A stretch of DNA of 64,000 bases from an uncultured Clostridia bacterium (GCA_934757845.1 CAKVLQ010000002.1:136808-200807); one strand, 5' to 3'; shown: positions 1-9,220, counted from the stretch's first letter. Numbers and translations: made by a program. The notes: generated by a model from the sequence alone, not told the origin.

Positions 1-68
1 AAAGGTGAGCAAAATAATGAATAATTTGATTTTTGTTTTGCTATAAACAAAATTTTTGTTATTTTTGT

Positions 69-97
69 TTGCAATTTTTCGTTTTATCTTGTATTAT
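69..97 (+). promoter_or_regulatory. Probable sigma-A promoter for frr
   Basis: TTGCAA at 69-74 and TATTAT at 92-97 are separated by 17 bases. This would give a transcript starting near 104, about 40 bases ahead of the frr start. Bases 1-68 contain no recognisable gene; the usual upstream neighbour pyrH would lie outside the window. Confidence 0.45.
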
Positions 98-145
98 ATT
101 ATTGACTATGTGAAAATGTTTTTTCACAAACCAAAGGAGAATTTT

Positions 146-709
146 ATGACAACTCAAAAAGAAGTTTATGATGAACTTAAACAAAATCTAGAAAAAGTTA
201 TTAATCACTTGAATGTTGAATTTTCGGCTGTTAGGGCAGGAAGAGCAAATCCAAAAATTTTGGACAAAGTGCTTGTTGATTATTATGGAACTCCAACTCC
301 ACTTTATCAAATGGCAAATATTTCTGTTCCTGAACCAAGAATGCTTTTGATTTCGCTTTGGGACACAAGCATGATTAAAGATGTTGTTAAAGCCATTAAT
401 GAAGCAAATATTGGAATTAATCCTAATGATGACGGAAAAGTTATTAGGCTTGTTTTTCCAGTTTTAACAGAAGAACGAAGAAAAGAACTTGTTAAGCAAA
501 CCAAAAAAATTGCCGAAGAAGTTAAAGTTAGTGCAAGAAACGAAAGACGGGTTGCTCTTGACAATGTTAAACAACTTAAAAAAGACAATTTGATAACCGA
601 AGATGGCGAAAAATTGAGCGAAAAAGAAATTCAAAAAATCTTGGACGAGTATATTGCAAAAATTGATAAAATTTCGCAAGACAAAGAAAAAGAAATTATG
701 GAGATTTAA
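146..709 (+). CDS. frr: Ribosome recycling factor
   Basis: Ribosome recycling factor works with EF-G to split the post-termination ribosome. The 187-residue product matches the family's usual length of about 185 and carries the conserved stretch VRAGRANP near residue 30. The frame is open back to 56, but the ATG at 146 is chosen because AAAGGAG stands 6-7 bases before it and the family N-terminus begins there. Its stop shares one base with the next start (TAATG), so it heads an operon. In most Firmicutes uppS comes next; here a 62-residue protein takes that place. Confidence 0.97.
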   Translation: MTTQKEVYDELKQNLEKVINHLNVEFSAVRAGRANPKILDKVLVDYYGTPTPLYQMANISVPEPRMLLISLWDTSMIKDVVKAINEANIGINPNDDGKVIRLVFPVLTEERRKELVKQTKKIAEEVKVSARNERRVALDNVKQLKKDNLITEDGEKLSEKEIQKILDEYIAKIDKISQDKEKEIMEI

Positions 710-897
710 TGAACATTGAAAATTTGATTGGATTTCCAAAAGATGTTGTGATTGAAAGTCTTAAAAAGCAAAATGTTAAGTTTGAAATTGTTACATTTGA
801 TGAAAATAAAAATTTTGACACTTTGCTTTTAACAAAATTTGAAAATAAAGAAGATAAAATTATTTTGTTTTTTGACAAATTTAGGCTTGAAATTTAA
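709..897 (+). CDS. Small hypothetical protein between frr and cdsA
   Basis: This 62-residue protein is not recognised. It is rich in Lys, Asp, Glu and Phe, has no membrane segment or cysteine motif, and looks like a small alpha/beta domain. Its ATG overlaps the frr stop by one base, so translation is probably coupled. It occupies the position where uppS (undecaprenyl diphosphate synthase) normally sits, but it is far too short for that enzyme and shows none of its motifs. Confidence 0.6.
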   Translation: MNIENLIGFPKDVVIESLKKQNVKFEIVTFDENKNFDTLLLTKFENKEDKIILFFDKFRLEI

Positions 898-921
898 CTG
901 ATTTTTAGAAGTGGGAGAGAT

Positions 922-1860
922 ATGAAACAACGATTGATTACGGCCATTATTTTGAATGTTGCTGTGGCATTAATTTTTGTGTTAAGACAATTTGTTAGTG
1001 CTTATATTTTTGATGCACTTTTGTGCCTTGTAATAATTATAAGTGCAAACGAAGTTGCAAGAGTTTTTAATAGAAGTGGAAGGCTAAATAACAGCACTTT
1101 AATCACTATTTATCCCGTGTTAAGTTTTGTTGGATTTTATTTTGGAATGAAATATGAACTTAATATGTGGTATATTTTGTTAATAAATCTTGGCTTAATT
1201 TTGGCTTTAATGCTTGTTGAAATAGTTGTTGTGCTTATTACAAAAAACAAATTAAAATCAGAGTTTGAAAAAACCAAATTAACAAACACCTTTTCACGAT
1301 TTAGTGTGAACAAAGTTTTGCTAACAGGCTTTTTAATGCTTTATCCTTCATTTTTGCTTTCTAGTATGTATTTTATAAACCATATCGGGGCGTTTGAATA
1401 TCTTAATATTTCAAAATTTGGAACTAATATTGATTTTAGTTTGTTCTTTTTGTTGCTTCCAATTTTAACAACAGTTGCAACTGACACTTTTGCTTATTTG
1501 ATTGGACGTTTAATAAAAGGTCCAAAACTTTGCCCATTAATAAGCCCAAACAAAACAATAAGTGGGGCTATTGGTGGCATTTTGGGCGGAATTATTTTTG
1601 GCTTTGGAATTTATGCAATTTTTGTTGCTTGTGGGCTTATTGAAGCCGTGCTTGCACCTTATGTTATAGTTATTTACACTATTTTGGCATCAATAATAAG
1701 CGAAATTGGCGACATTTTTGCCTCTATTATAAAGCGAAAAGCGCGAACAAAAGATTATTCTTCAATTTTTCCAGGTCATGGCGGATTTATGGATAGACTT
1801 GACGGAATTAGTTTTAATGTTTTGTTCACATTATTATTTTTCATGTTATTTATTTTTTAA
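922..1860 (+). CDS. cdsA: Phosphatidate cytidylyltransferase
   Basis: CdsA makes CDP-diacylglycerol from phosphatidic acid and CTP, the branch point to membrane phospholipids. The protein has about eight hydrophobic segments. The family signature is clear near the C-terminus (roughly residues 268-298): KRKARTKDYSSIFPGHGG followed by a DRLD motif. Its 312 residues are slightly above the usual 260-300. An SD-like GGGAGAG lies just before the ATG. It follows the small gene after frr and precedes rseP; dxr, which usually stands between cdsA and rseP, is missing. Confidence 0.95.
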   Translation: MKQRLITAIILNVAVALIFVLRQFVSAYIFDALLCLVIIISANEVARVFNRSGRLNNSTLITIYPVLSFVGFYFGMKYELNMWYILLINLGLILALMLVEIVVVLITKNKLKSEFEKTKLTNTFSRFSVNKVLLTGFLMLYPSFLLSSMYFINHIGAFEYLNISKFGTNIDFSLFFLLLPILTTVATDTFAYLIGRLIKGPKLCPLISPNKTISGAIGGILGGIIFGFGIYAIFVACGLIEAVLAPYVIVIYTILASIISEIGDIFASIIKRKARTKDYSSIFPGHGGFMDRLDGISFNVLFTLLFFMLFIF

Positions 1861-1949
1861 AAAAGAATATAATTAATATTGAAATAAATAATATTGATAA
1901 AGAATTTTTGTAAGTAAAGAATTTTTTAGTTTGATTTTAAGGAGTTATT

Positions 1950-2972
1950 TTGATAGTTTTATATATTCTTTTGGCTCTTGTAATTTTGCTTGCAATGGTA
2001 ACTATCCACGAGTTTGGGCATTACACAGCGGGCAAGATGCTGGGCTTTAAAATTAACGAATTTTCAATAGGTTTTGGGCCTGCACTTTTTTCAAAAACCA
2101 ACAAAAAAAATGGTGAAAAATTTTCTGTTAGAGCAATTCCACTTGGTGGATATTGTGCTTTTGATGGGGAAGAAACCGAAAGTAATAGCGAAACGAGTTT
2201 TATGAAACAAAAACCTTGGAAAAGGCTTATTGTTTTGTTTTTTGGGGCGTTTTTTAACTTTTTAAGTGCAATAATTTTTTCATTTATTTTGCTTGTTAGT
2301 GTTGGATATGATATCCCAAAAATAACCAATGTTGTTGATGTTAATGGGGCAGAAACGCATCAAACACAACTTCAAGTTGGTGACATAATAACTCATGTTG
2401 AAGGAACGGAAATAAGTTTTATTCACGGAAATGATTTTACAAAACTTATTGCAAAATATTCTGCTGGTGAACATCCAGAAGTTACAATTATAAGAGATGG
2501 CGAAACAAAAACCATTTTGCTAGATTTTTTTGAAGATGCTGACGGGAATGTTAAACTTGGCATTAATATGACGAGTGTTCCTTATAGTTTTGGAAAAGCA
2601 CTTTTATATTGCGTTCCATTTACCTTTGTTTTGGGTTGGCAAATTCTTGTTTTGTTCTGGCATTTGCTAACGGGAAGGTTGGCTCTTTCAAATTTGGGTG
2701 GACCAATAACAACAATAAGGCAAATGGCAACAATTTCAATGCAAGGGGCAAGCAATATTTTGGTTTTGCTTCCACTTCTTGCCACCAATCTTGCAATTTT
2801 CAACTGGCTTCCAATTCCAGCACTTGATGGCTCAAAAATGGTGTTCACTACCATTGAATGGATAAGGGGAAAACCTATTAATCAAAAGGTTGAAAACCGC
2901 ATTCACACTATTGGACTGATTGTTTTGTTTGCTATTGTTATAATTGCCGACATTTATCATTTGATATTTTGA
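1950..2972 (+). CDS. rseP: RIP zinc metalloprotease RseP (site-2 protease)
   Basis: An intramembrane zinc protease of family M50B that cleaves membrane-anchored regulators such as anti-sigma factors. The zinc motif HEFGH is at residues 20-24 in the first membrane helix, a PDZ domain lies in the middle (about residues 115-185), and the third ligand motif PALDGSKM is near residue 290. The 340-residue length is typical. The start codon is TTG, placed by a good AAGGAG. Dxr does not precede it, and neither ispG nor proS lies between it and the PolC-like gene. Confidence 0.93.
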   Translation: MIVLYILLALVILLAMVTIHEFGHYTAGKMLGFKINEFSIGFGPALFSKTNKKNGEKFSVRAIPLGGYCAFDGEETESNSETSFMKQKPWKRLIVLFFGAFFNFLSAIIFSFILLVSVGYDIPKITNVVDVNGAETHQTQLQVGDIITHVEGTEISFIHGNDFTKLIAKYSAGEHPEVTIIRDGETKTILLDFFEDADGNVKLGINMTSVPYSFGKALLYCVPFTFVLGWQILVLFWHLLTGRLALSNLGGPITTIRQMATISMQGASNILVLLPLLATNLAIFNWLPIPALDGSKMVFTTIEWIRGKPINQKVENRIHTIGLIVLFAIVIIADIYHLIF

Positions 2973-3019
2973 TAACAATATTTAAACAATAGTTGATAGT
3001 TTTTTGTTTTAATTTTTGT

Positions 3020-3048
3020 TTGACAAATTATTCTTTTGGTTTTATACT
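3020..3048 (+). promoter_or_regulatory. Sigma-A promoter upstream of small membrane protein gene
   Basis: TTGACA at 3020-3025 and TATACT at 3043-3048 have 17 bases between them, close to consensus. The predicted start near 3055 falls just before the AAAGGAG of the gene at 3068. Confidence 0.7.
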
Positions 3049-3067
3049 AATTTTAAAGGAGTAAATT

Positions 3068-3343
3068 ATGTTAAGTGCGCAAATTGTTGACCCATCTTTT
3101 TCACAACTACCACCACAATATCAAATTGCTGTTTTTGTAACTTATGGAATTATTCTTTTGGTTGGATTAATTCAACTTGTTGCGGGTTTAATTTTGATTG
3201 CTAAAGAAGCCAGTTTGAGAAAACAAAACCGAAACGAAAGACTTATGATGTTAAAAAATTCTTTATGTGAAGCAAAAAAAGAAGAAAGCAAAAGTGGCAA
3301 CATAGAAACGCAAAGTGGCACAAATTGCGAACAAAAAGAATAG
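3068..3343 (+). CDS. Small single-pass membrane protein, unknown
   Basis: This 91-residue protein has one strong hydrophobic helix at about residues 23-46 and a charged cytoplasmic tail rich in Lys, Glu and Asn. It has its own promoter at 3020-3048 and an AAAGGAG ribosome site. The family is not recognised. It lies between rseP and the PolC-like gene, where ispG or proS is found in related genomes, but it resembles neither. The 22-base gap to the next gene suggests cotranscription. Confidence 0.65.
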   Translation: MLSAQIVDPSFSQLPPQYQIAVFVTYGIILLVGLIQLVAGLILIAKEASLRKQNRNERLMMLKNSLCEAKKEESKSGNIETQSGTNCEQKE

Positions 3344-3365
3344 TTTTGTTTGAATAATATTTACT

Positions 3366-4871
3366 ATGGAAAAAATTTTAGAGTATTTTGAAGATAATAA
3401 AGTTAATAATTTAAAGTTAGGCGAAGTTGTTTTTGAAAAAAGCAAAAAAGAACTTTTTCTAACTTTTTTGTGTGAAGAACAAAACTATGACGAAGTGATT
3501 AAAAACAAAAGTTATATTGAAAGTTTAGTTAAAAATTATGTTTCGCTTGACATTAATTATAGCGTAAAAATTATTAAAGCATTTTTAGATGAAGAAAGGC
3601 TTGAAAATTTGATTAGAAACTTTTTAAAAACGCACTTTGTTGCGTGCTTTTATAGTTTGAAAGAAATTAAAGTGTGCTGTTTGGACAATGCTTTTGATGT
3701 TAAAATGTTTTTAGCATTGTCGGACAATGAAATTGAACATATAAATAGTGAAGTTTTGAAGTTTTTGCAAAGCAGATATTTTTATAAATTCAACATTAAT
3801 TCTGTTAAGGTCGAAGCCAGTCAAAAGGGGCTTGAACAACATAAACAAGAGATTTTAAACAATTTGGTTGAGCCAATTTTGATTGAAAAAATGAAGGTTA
3901 ATAAGATTGAAAATATAATTGGAGAAATTCAAGAAAACTCTTGTTATCCATTTGAATATTATAAAAATCCCGAAGAAAATATTTTTCTTTGTGGGCATCT
4001 TGAAAGCATTGAAGAAGTTGAATTTACAAAAAAAGATGGCGAAACAAAGTGGTTTAGATATTCGTTAAAAGTTAAATGTTTAGACAGCACTTTTAATGCA
4101 AGTTTGTTTCCAACCAAAAAGAATTTGGAAATTGTAAAGGCGATTGTTAGTGGCATTGATGTTATTATGCAAGGCAGTTTGGACAACTTTAACAATAGTT
4201 TAAGTTTTAAGGTTAAAAGTTTGGCTAAATGTGAAATTTGCGAATATAACAAGCCAAAAAAAGTTTTAAATAAAGAATATAGTGATTATAGGTTTATTCA
4301 CCCAAAAGAATATGTTGAAATTAACCAAGCAAATTTGTTTGATACTTTTGTGCAAAAAGATTATTTGCAAAACAATGAGTTTGTTGTGTTTGACCTTGAA
4401 ACCACAGGTCTTGATTACAAAACAAACAAAGTTACAGAAATTGGCGCTGTTAAAATTAAAAATGGGCGAATTGTTGAAACATTTTCTGGGTTTGTTAATC
4501 CACAGCAAAACATTAGCCAAGAAATTACAAGGCTTACAGGCATAACCAACGATATGGTTAAAGAAGCGCCAGTTTTGGAAGATGTTTTGCCTGATTTTTA
4601 CAAATTTTGCAAAAATTCAATTTTGGTTGGGCAAAATGTGCAATTTGACTTTGGATTTATTGATTATTATTCAAGGCAAATTGATTATGTGTTTTCAAAT
4701 AAAATGGAAGATACTATGAATATTGCAAAAAAATATATCTTTTTGCGTAACTATAAACTAAAAACTATAAGCGAAGCATTGAATGTTCCACTGATAAATG
4801 CACACAGGGCTATAAACGATGCTTTGGCAACTGCAAAAGTTTTTATAAAATTAATTGAAAAATTTTATTAA
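3366..4871 (+). CDS. PolC N-terminal/OB/exonuclease protein lacking the polymerase
   Basis: This 501-residue protein looks like the front half of PolC. It has a PolC-type N-terminal region (about 1-165), an OB-fold region (about 200-290), and a DEDDh 3'-5' exonuclease (about 339-500) with FDLETTG, GHN-like VGQNVQFD and HRAINDA motifs. PolC is about 1,440 residues; the PHP domain, palm with catalytic aspartates, fingers and C-terminal domain are all absent. The gene ends cleanly after the exonuclease, and rimP follows after under 100 bases, so no polymerase remnant remains. It may be a stand-alone proofreading nuclease. No clear SD precedes the ATG; a TAATAT at 3355-3360 hints at a leaderless start. 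Confidence 0.8.
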   Translation: MEKILEYFEDNKVNNLKLGEVVFEKSKKELFLTFLCEEQNYDEVIKNKSYIESLVKNYVSLDINYSVKIIKAFLDEERLENLIRNFLKTHFVACFYSLKEIKVCCLDNAFDVKMFLALSDNEIEHINSEVLKFLQSRYFYKFNINSVKVEASQKGLEQHKQEILNNLVEPILIEKMKVNKIENIIGEIQENSCYPFEYYKNPEENIFLCGHLESIEEVEFTKKDGETKWFRYSLKVKCLDSTFNASLFPTKKNLEIVKAIVSGIDVIMQGSLDNFNNSLSFKVKSLAKCEICEYNKPKKVLNKEYSDYRFIHPKEYVEINQANLFDTFVQKDYLQNNEFVVFDLETTGLDYKTNKVTEIGAVKIKNGRIVETFSGFVNPQQNISQEITRLTGITNDMVKEAPVLEDVLPDFYKFCKNSILVGQNVQFDFGFIDYYSRQIDYVFSNKMEDTMNIAKKYIFLRNYKLKTISEALNVPLINAHRAINDALATAKVFIKLIEKFY

Positions 4872-4876
4872 AATTG

Positions 4877-4905
4877 TTGCAAAAATTATTTGTATATGAT
4901 AAAAT
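4877..4905 (+). promoter_or_regulatory. Promoter of the rimP-nusA-infB operon
   Basis: TTGCAA at 4877-4882 and TAAAAT at 4900-4905 are separated by 17 bases. The predicted start near 4912 lies six bases before the leader hairpin at 4918-4947. Confidence 0.5.
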
Positions 4906-4917
4906 GATGTTACTAGG

Positions 4918-4947
4918 TTAGGAGTGGGCAAAAAGGTCCGCTCCTAA
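4918..4947 (+). promoter_or_regulatory. Leader hairpin upstream of rimP
   Basis: The arm TTAGGAGTGGG (4918-4928) pairs with TCCGCTCCTAA (4937-4947), giving 11 pairs including two G-U, around an eight-base loop. There is no T-run after it, so it is not an ordinary terminator. It sits at the very 5' end of the predicted rimP transcript and may be a stability or regulatory leader; that role is inference. Confidence 0.55.
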
Positions 4948-4965
4948 TTGTTAAAAAGGAAGGTT

Positions 4966-5415
4966 ATGAATAAGGCAAAAATTATTGAAGATGTTACAAA
5001 CTTAACAAAACCTATTGTTGAACAACTTGGTTATGAATTTGTTGAAGCAAAATATGACGAAGTTGAAGGCGAAAGATATATTACAATAATCATTTTCAGC
5101 GAAAAGGGTATAAGTTTTGACGATTGCAAAATTGTGTCAAAGGCGGTTGATGCTCCTCTTGACGAACTTAATCCAACCAATGATTTAAGTTATAGTTTGA
5201 ATGTTTCAAGTTTGGGGCTTGATAGACCAATAAAAACCAAACGAGATTTTGAACGATTTTTAAACAAAGAGATTGAAATTTTTGTTGATGGCAAAAAATT
5301 TGTTGGTTCGGTTGAAAGCGTTAGTGATGAAAGCGTTAAACTTAAAGTTAAAAATGTAACAAAAACAATAAAATTAACCCAAGATTTTAAGGCGATGCCT
5401 TATATAAAATTTTAA
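4966..5415 (+). CDS. rimP: Ribosome maturation factor RimP
   Basis: RimP helps assemble the 30S subunit. The 149-residue product shows the family pattern, with VEAKYDEVEGERYITI in the N-terminal domain and SLNVSSLGLDRPIKTKRDF at the domain junction. The ATG at 4966 is preferred over an in-frame TTG at 4948 because AAGGAAGG stands just before it. Its position directly before nusA is universal in Firmicutes and confirms the call. Confidence 0.95.
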   Translation: MNKAKIIEDVTNLTKPIVEQLGYEFVEAKYDEVEGERYITIIIFSEKGISFDDCKIVSKAVDAPLDELNPTNDLSYSLNVSSLGLDRPIKTKRDFERFLNKEIEIFVDGKKFVGSVESVSDESVKLKVKNVTKTIKLTQDFKAMPYIKF

Positions 5416-5426
5416 AGGAGAATATC

Positions 5427-6533
5427 ATGATAAGTAAAGATTTTTTTCAAGCACTAGACGATTTTGAAAGAGAAAGAAAAATTAGCAAGGAGAGTTTTAT
5501 CAAGGCACTTGAAACTGCTTTAACTTCGGCATATAAAAAACATATTGGCGAAGCAAAAATGGCAAGCGTTAAACTTAATCCGGAAAAAAACACAATAAAA
5601 GTTTATTCATATAAAGAAGTTAAAGAAGAAGTTGAAGACCCAGACAAAGAAATTAGTTTGGAAGACGCAAGAAACATAAAAAAATCATATAAAATTGGTG
5701 ATTTGGTTGAAAAAGAAGAAACTCCAAAAGACTTTGGAAGAATTGCTGCTCAAACTGCAAAACAAGTTGTTATGCAAAAACTTCGAGAACTTGAACGAGA
5801 ACGAATGATTGGCGAAATTACTGAAAAAGAAGATGAAATTGTTACTGGCGTTGTTAGACGAATTGAAGGCAAAAATGTTTTTGTTGAAATTGGAAACAAT
5901 GGACTAGAAGCAATAATGACAGAACAAGACCAAATTAAAGGTGAAAAATATTACCTTAACACAAAAATAAAAGTTTATGTTAAAAAAATAAAAGAAGATG
6001 ATGTTAAATCGCCTGTTGTTCAAGTTTCAAGAGCAAACATTGGTTTTGTTAGAAAATTATTTGAACTTGAAGTTCCTGAAATTCAAAACGGAGAAGTTGA
6101 AATTAAAGGCATTAGCCGTGAAGCGGGAGTAAGAACAAAAATTGCGGTTTATTCTCCTAACGAAAACATTGATGCTGTTGGTGCTTGTGTTGGCAACAGA
6201 GGAATGAGAATTAACACGATTGTAAATGAACTTAATGGCGAAAAAATTGATATTATTTTGTGGTCTGACGACCCACTTGTTTATGTGGCAAGAGCATTAA
6301 GTCCTGGAAAAGTAAATTCTGTTAGTTTTGTTGATGAAAAAACAACACGAGCGATTGTTCCTGATGATAAATTATCACTTGCAATCGGTGCGGGCGGAAT
6401 TAATGTAAGGCTTGCTGCAAGGCTTGTTGGCATAAAAATTGATGTTAAAGCCGAAAGCAGTAAAGAAGAAAAACCAGTTGTTAACACATTTGAAGATTTA
6501 CCAACAGATTTAGATGATATGTTTAAGGATTAA
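5427..6533 (+). CDS. nusA: Transcription termination/antitermination factor NusA
   Basis: NusA binds RNA polymerase and modulates pausing, termination and antitermination. The 368-residue protein has the N-terminal polymerase-binding domain (1-125), an S1 domain (about 133-200) and tandem KH domains (about 205-345) with GNRGMRINTIVNELNGEKID and GAGGINVRLAARL. It lacks the acidic repeats of the E. coli protein, as is normal for Firmicutes. An AAAGGAG precedes the ATG. Confidence 0.97.
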   Translation: MISKDFFQALDDFERERKISKESFIKALETALTSAYKKHIGEAKMASVKLNPEKNTIKVYSYKEVKEEVEDPDKEISLEDARNIKKSYKIGDLVEKEETPKDFGRIAAQTAKQVVMQKLRELERERMIGEITEKEDEIVTGVVRRIEGKNVFVEIGNNGLEAIMTEQDQIKGEKYYLNTKIKVYVKKIKEDDVKSPVVQVSRANIGFVRKLFELEVPEIQNGEVEIKGISREAGVRTKIAVYSPNENIDAVGACVGNRGMRINTIVNELNGEKIDIILWSDDPLVYVARALSPGKVNSVSFVDEKTTRAIVPDDKLSLAIGAGGINVRLAARLVGIKIDVKAESSKEEKPVVNTFEDLPTDLDDMFKD

Positions 6534-6534
6534 T

Positions 6535-6792
6535 ATGAAAAATATGCGAACTTGCATTGCTTGCAGACAAAAGTTTGACAAGCAAAAAACAAATTTGATT
6601 AAAATTTCAAAAATCAAAGACAAAGTTGTGATTGAAAATGCAAAAGAAGGCAGAAGTTGTTATGTTTGTTATAATGATGAATGCATAAACAAAACAATTA
6701 AAAATAAACTAATTAACAAGGCTTTTAAGTGTTGCGTTAATAATGAAGTTTATGATAAACTTGAAAATATTAAGGGGAAATATGATAAATAA
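6535..6792 (+). CDS. ylxR: YlxR family RNA-binding protein (DUF448)
   Basis: YlxR is a small nucleic-acid-binding protein encoded in nusA-infB operons. The 85-residue product begins with the diagnostic MRTCIACRQKF and has further cysteines in SCYVCYNDEC. The ATG at 6535 abuts the nusA stop. The L7Ae-like ylxQ gene that usually follows is absent, and infB starts inside the last codons of this gene. Confidence 0.88.
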   Translation: MKNMRTCIACRQKFDKQKTNLIKISKIKDKVVIENAKEGRSCYVCYNDECINKTIKNKLINKAFKCCVNNEVYDKLENIKGKYDK

Positions 6793-9211
6793 AGAAGAAA
6801 ACAACAAAATTGAAAACATTAAAAACCTAGAAAATTTATTAAACAACAAAGTTGTTGAAACAAGTGTTTTGGAACTTAAAAAAGCCAAAGATAGTTTGGT
6901 TGCTTTTTGTGATAAACTTGCCGAAAAGTTTAATTCAATAAAAGTTGCTCAAATTGAAGAAGCAAAAGAGCAAGAAAGGCAAGAAAAAGAAAAGCAAAGA
7001 GTTCTTTTACAACAACAAAAACTTCAAAAGCAACAAATTGAAGCCAAAAAACCTTTTGAAAGAAATTTTGACAAACAAAACAGACCAAATAATTTTGAAA
7101 GGAAATTTGATGGCGAAAAACGACCATTTAACAAGCCTTTTAACAAAGAAAACAAACCTTTTGGTAATGCGTTTAATAAAAACGGATTTGGTCCAAAACC
7201 TTTTTCAAGACCAACTGGAGCAAGACCACTGAACACGGGGAAAGGCAGTTTTGTTGAACCTTTAATTGATTTGAAAGAAAAAGAACGAACAAGAATTAAG
7301 AAAAAACCAACCGAACAAACTCAAGAAAAGAAAACTTTAAACAAAAAAGCACAATTCAAAATGAGTTTGGTTAATGACGATTTAAACGAAAGTGAAAGCG
7401 TTAAATATAGACGAGTTAAAACCAAAAAAGAAAAAGTGCAAGAACAAGTTATTTCGGTTATTGACAAAGCCGTTATGGACACTGAAACAATTTCTGTTAA
7501 AGATTTAAGTGAAAAAATTGGAAAACCAGTTGCAGAAATTGTTAAAAAATTGTTTATCTTGGGCATTATGAGCACTATCAATAGTTCTATTGACTTTGAA
7601 ACAGCAGAACTTGTTTGCAGTGAACTTGGTGTTACACTTGAATATAAAAAACCTGAAAGTTTTGAAGAAAAACTTAACAAAATGGTGGGTTCTTCTGCTG
7701 GCGAAAACTTGGTAAGACGAGCCCCTGTTGTTACTGTTATGGGCCATGTAGACCACGGAAAAACTTCGCTTTTGGACGCTATTAGGAAAACAAATGTTAT
7801 TAGTGGCGAAGCAGGCGGAATAACACAACATATTGGTGCTTATACTGTTAAAATTAATGACCAAATGATAACATTTATCGACACTCCTGGTCATGCTGCG
7901 TTCACGGCAATGCGAGAAAGGGGCGCAAACATAACCGATGTGGCAATTTTGGTGGTTGCTGCTGATGACGGGCTTATGCCACAAACTTTGGAAGCAATAA
8001 AACACATTAAAAATGCCAAAGTTCCAATGGTTGTTGCTATAAACAAGATTGATAAACCAACTGCAAATGTTGAAAAAGTTAAACAACAACTAGCTGACCA
8101 TGATGTTTTGAGTGATGAATGGGGTGGCGACACAATTATGGTGCCAATAAGTGCAAAACAAAATCAAAACATTGACAAATTGCTTGAAATGGTGCTTTTG
8201 CAGGCCGAAGTGCTTGACCTTAAAGCCGACCCAACTCAAAAGGCAACAGGTTCGGTTATCGAATCTAAACTTGACAAAGGTAAAGGTCCAGTTGCAACAA
8301 TTTTGGTTCAAAACGGAACTTTGCGTGTTGGCGACACAATGGTTTGTGGGCTTGCAATGGGCAGAATTAGGGCTATGATAGACGAAAAAGGCAAAAATGT
8401 TAAGTCGGTTGGTCCTAGTATGCCAATTTCGGTTTTGGGGCTTGATGCTGTGCCAGAAGCAGGCGATAAAGCCTATGTTGTTGACGAAAAAATGTCAAAA
8501 CAACTTATTGAAGAAAGAAAAACAAAACTTAAACGAGACCGTGTTTCAAATGCTAGTGGTGTTTCTGCCGAAGATTTGTTCCACAAAGCCGAAGACAATA
8601 TGAAAAAACAACTTAATGTTATTATAAAAGCCGATGTTCAAGGCTCTAACGAAGCATTAAGAGAAAGTGTTTTGGCTATTCAAAGTGATGAAGTTAAAGT
8701 TAATGTTATTTCAAACTCTGTTGGAAATGTTAACGAAACTGATGCAAACCTTGCAAAAACCACAAATTCTATTATCATTTGCTTTAACACAAAAGCCGAT
8801 AATAAGGCAAAAGATATTATTGAAAAAGAAAAAGTCGAAATTTATTATTCAAAAATTATTTATGATGTGATAGACTTTTTGACAAACAAAATGAAAAGTA
8901 TGTTTGCACCAAAATTCAACGAAATTTACACTGGAACTGCCGAAGTTAGAATGGTTTATAAAATCACTGGCGTGGGAATTGTTGCGGGAAGCATTGTTCT
9001 TGACGGAAAAATTCAAAGGGGCGCTCTTTGCAAGGTTTTAAGGGGAAATGAAGAAATTGGCTCTTACAAACTTGATGGCTTAAAAATTAAAAAAGACGAT
9101 GTTAAAGAAGTTGGCGTTACTTTTGAATGCGGAATTAAACTTGATGGCTTTGAAAAATTTGAAGTTGGCGACAAAATTGTGGCTTATAATCTTGAAAAAG
9201 TTATTTTTTAG
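6782..9211 (+). CDS. infB: Translation initiation factor IF-2
   Basis: IF-2 is the GTPase that brings initiator tRNA to the 30S subunit. The 809-residue protein has a low-complexity Lys/Gln/Asn/Phe-rich N-terminal region with repeated FNKPFNK-like units (about 70-190), an IF2 N-domain, and a G domain with GHVDHGKT (about 320), DTPGH (about 366) and NKID (about 420), followed by the beta-barrel and C-terminal fMet-tRNA domains. The ATG at 6782 is set by AGGGGAAAT and overlaps the ylxR stop; an upstream in-frame start at 6743 would overlap ylxR further without an SD. Confidence 0.97.
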   Translation: MINKEENNKIENIKNLENLLNNKVVETSVLELKKAKDSLVAFCDKLAEKFNSIKVAQIEEAKEQERQEKEKQRVLLQQQKLQKQQIEAKKPFERNFDKQNRPNNFERKFDGEKRPFNKPFNKENKPFGNAFNKNGFGPKPFSRPTGARPLNTGKGSFVEPLIDLKEKERTRIKKKPTEQTQEKKTLNKKAQFKMSLVNDDLNESESVKYRRVKTKKEKVQEQVISVIDKAVMDTETISVKDLSEKIGKPVAEIVKKLFILGIMSTINSSIDFETAELVCSELGVTLEYKKPESFEEKLNKMVGSSAGENLVRRAPVVTVMGHVDHGKTSLLDAIRKTNVISGEAGGITQHIGAYTVKINDQMITFIDTPGHAAFTAMRERGANITDVAILVVAADDGLMPQTLEAIKHIKNAKVPMVVAINKIDKPTANVEKVKQQLADHDVLSDEWGGDTIMVPISAKQNQNIDKLLEMVLLQAEVLDLKADPTQKATGSVIESKLDKGKGPVATILVQNGTLRVGDTMVCGLAMGRIRAMIDEKGKNVKSVGPSMPISVLGLDAVPEAGDKAYVVDEKMSKQLIEERKTKLKRDRVSNASGVSAEDLFHKAEDNMKKQLNVIIKADVQGSNEALRESVLAIQSDEVKVNVISNSVGNVNETDANLAKTTNSIIICFNTKADNKAKDIIEKEKVEIYYSKIIYDVIDFLTNKMKSMFAPKFNEIYTGTAEVRMVYKITGVGIVAGSIVLDGKIQRGALCKVLRGNEEIGSYKLDGLKIKKDDVKEVGVTFECGIKLDGFEKFEVGDKIVAYNLEKVIF

Positions 9212-9220
9212 GAGAAAACT

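Noticed and set aside
3366..4871. Recent frameshift or nonsense break in a full polC
   Set aside because: No polymerase, PHP or palm sequence is found in any frame between the stop and rimP, so this is not a simple point break within this window.
7505..8089. Minus-strand open frame of 194 codons inside infB
   Set aside because: It lies opposite the conserved G domain of IF-2 and has no SD or family pattern.
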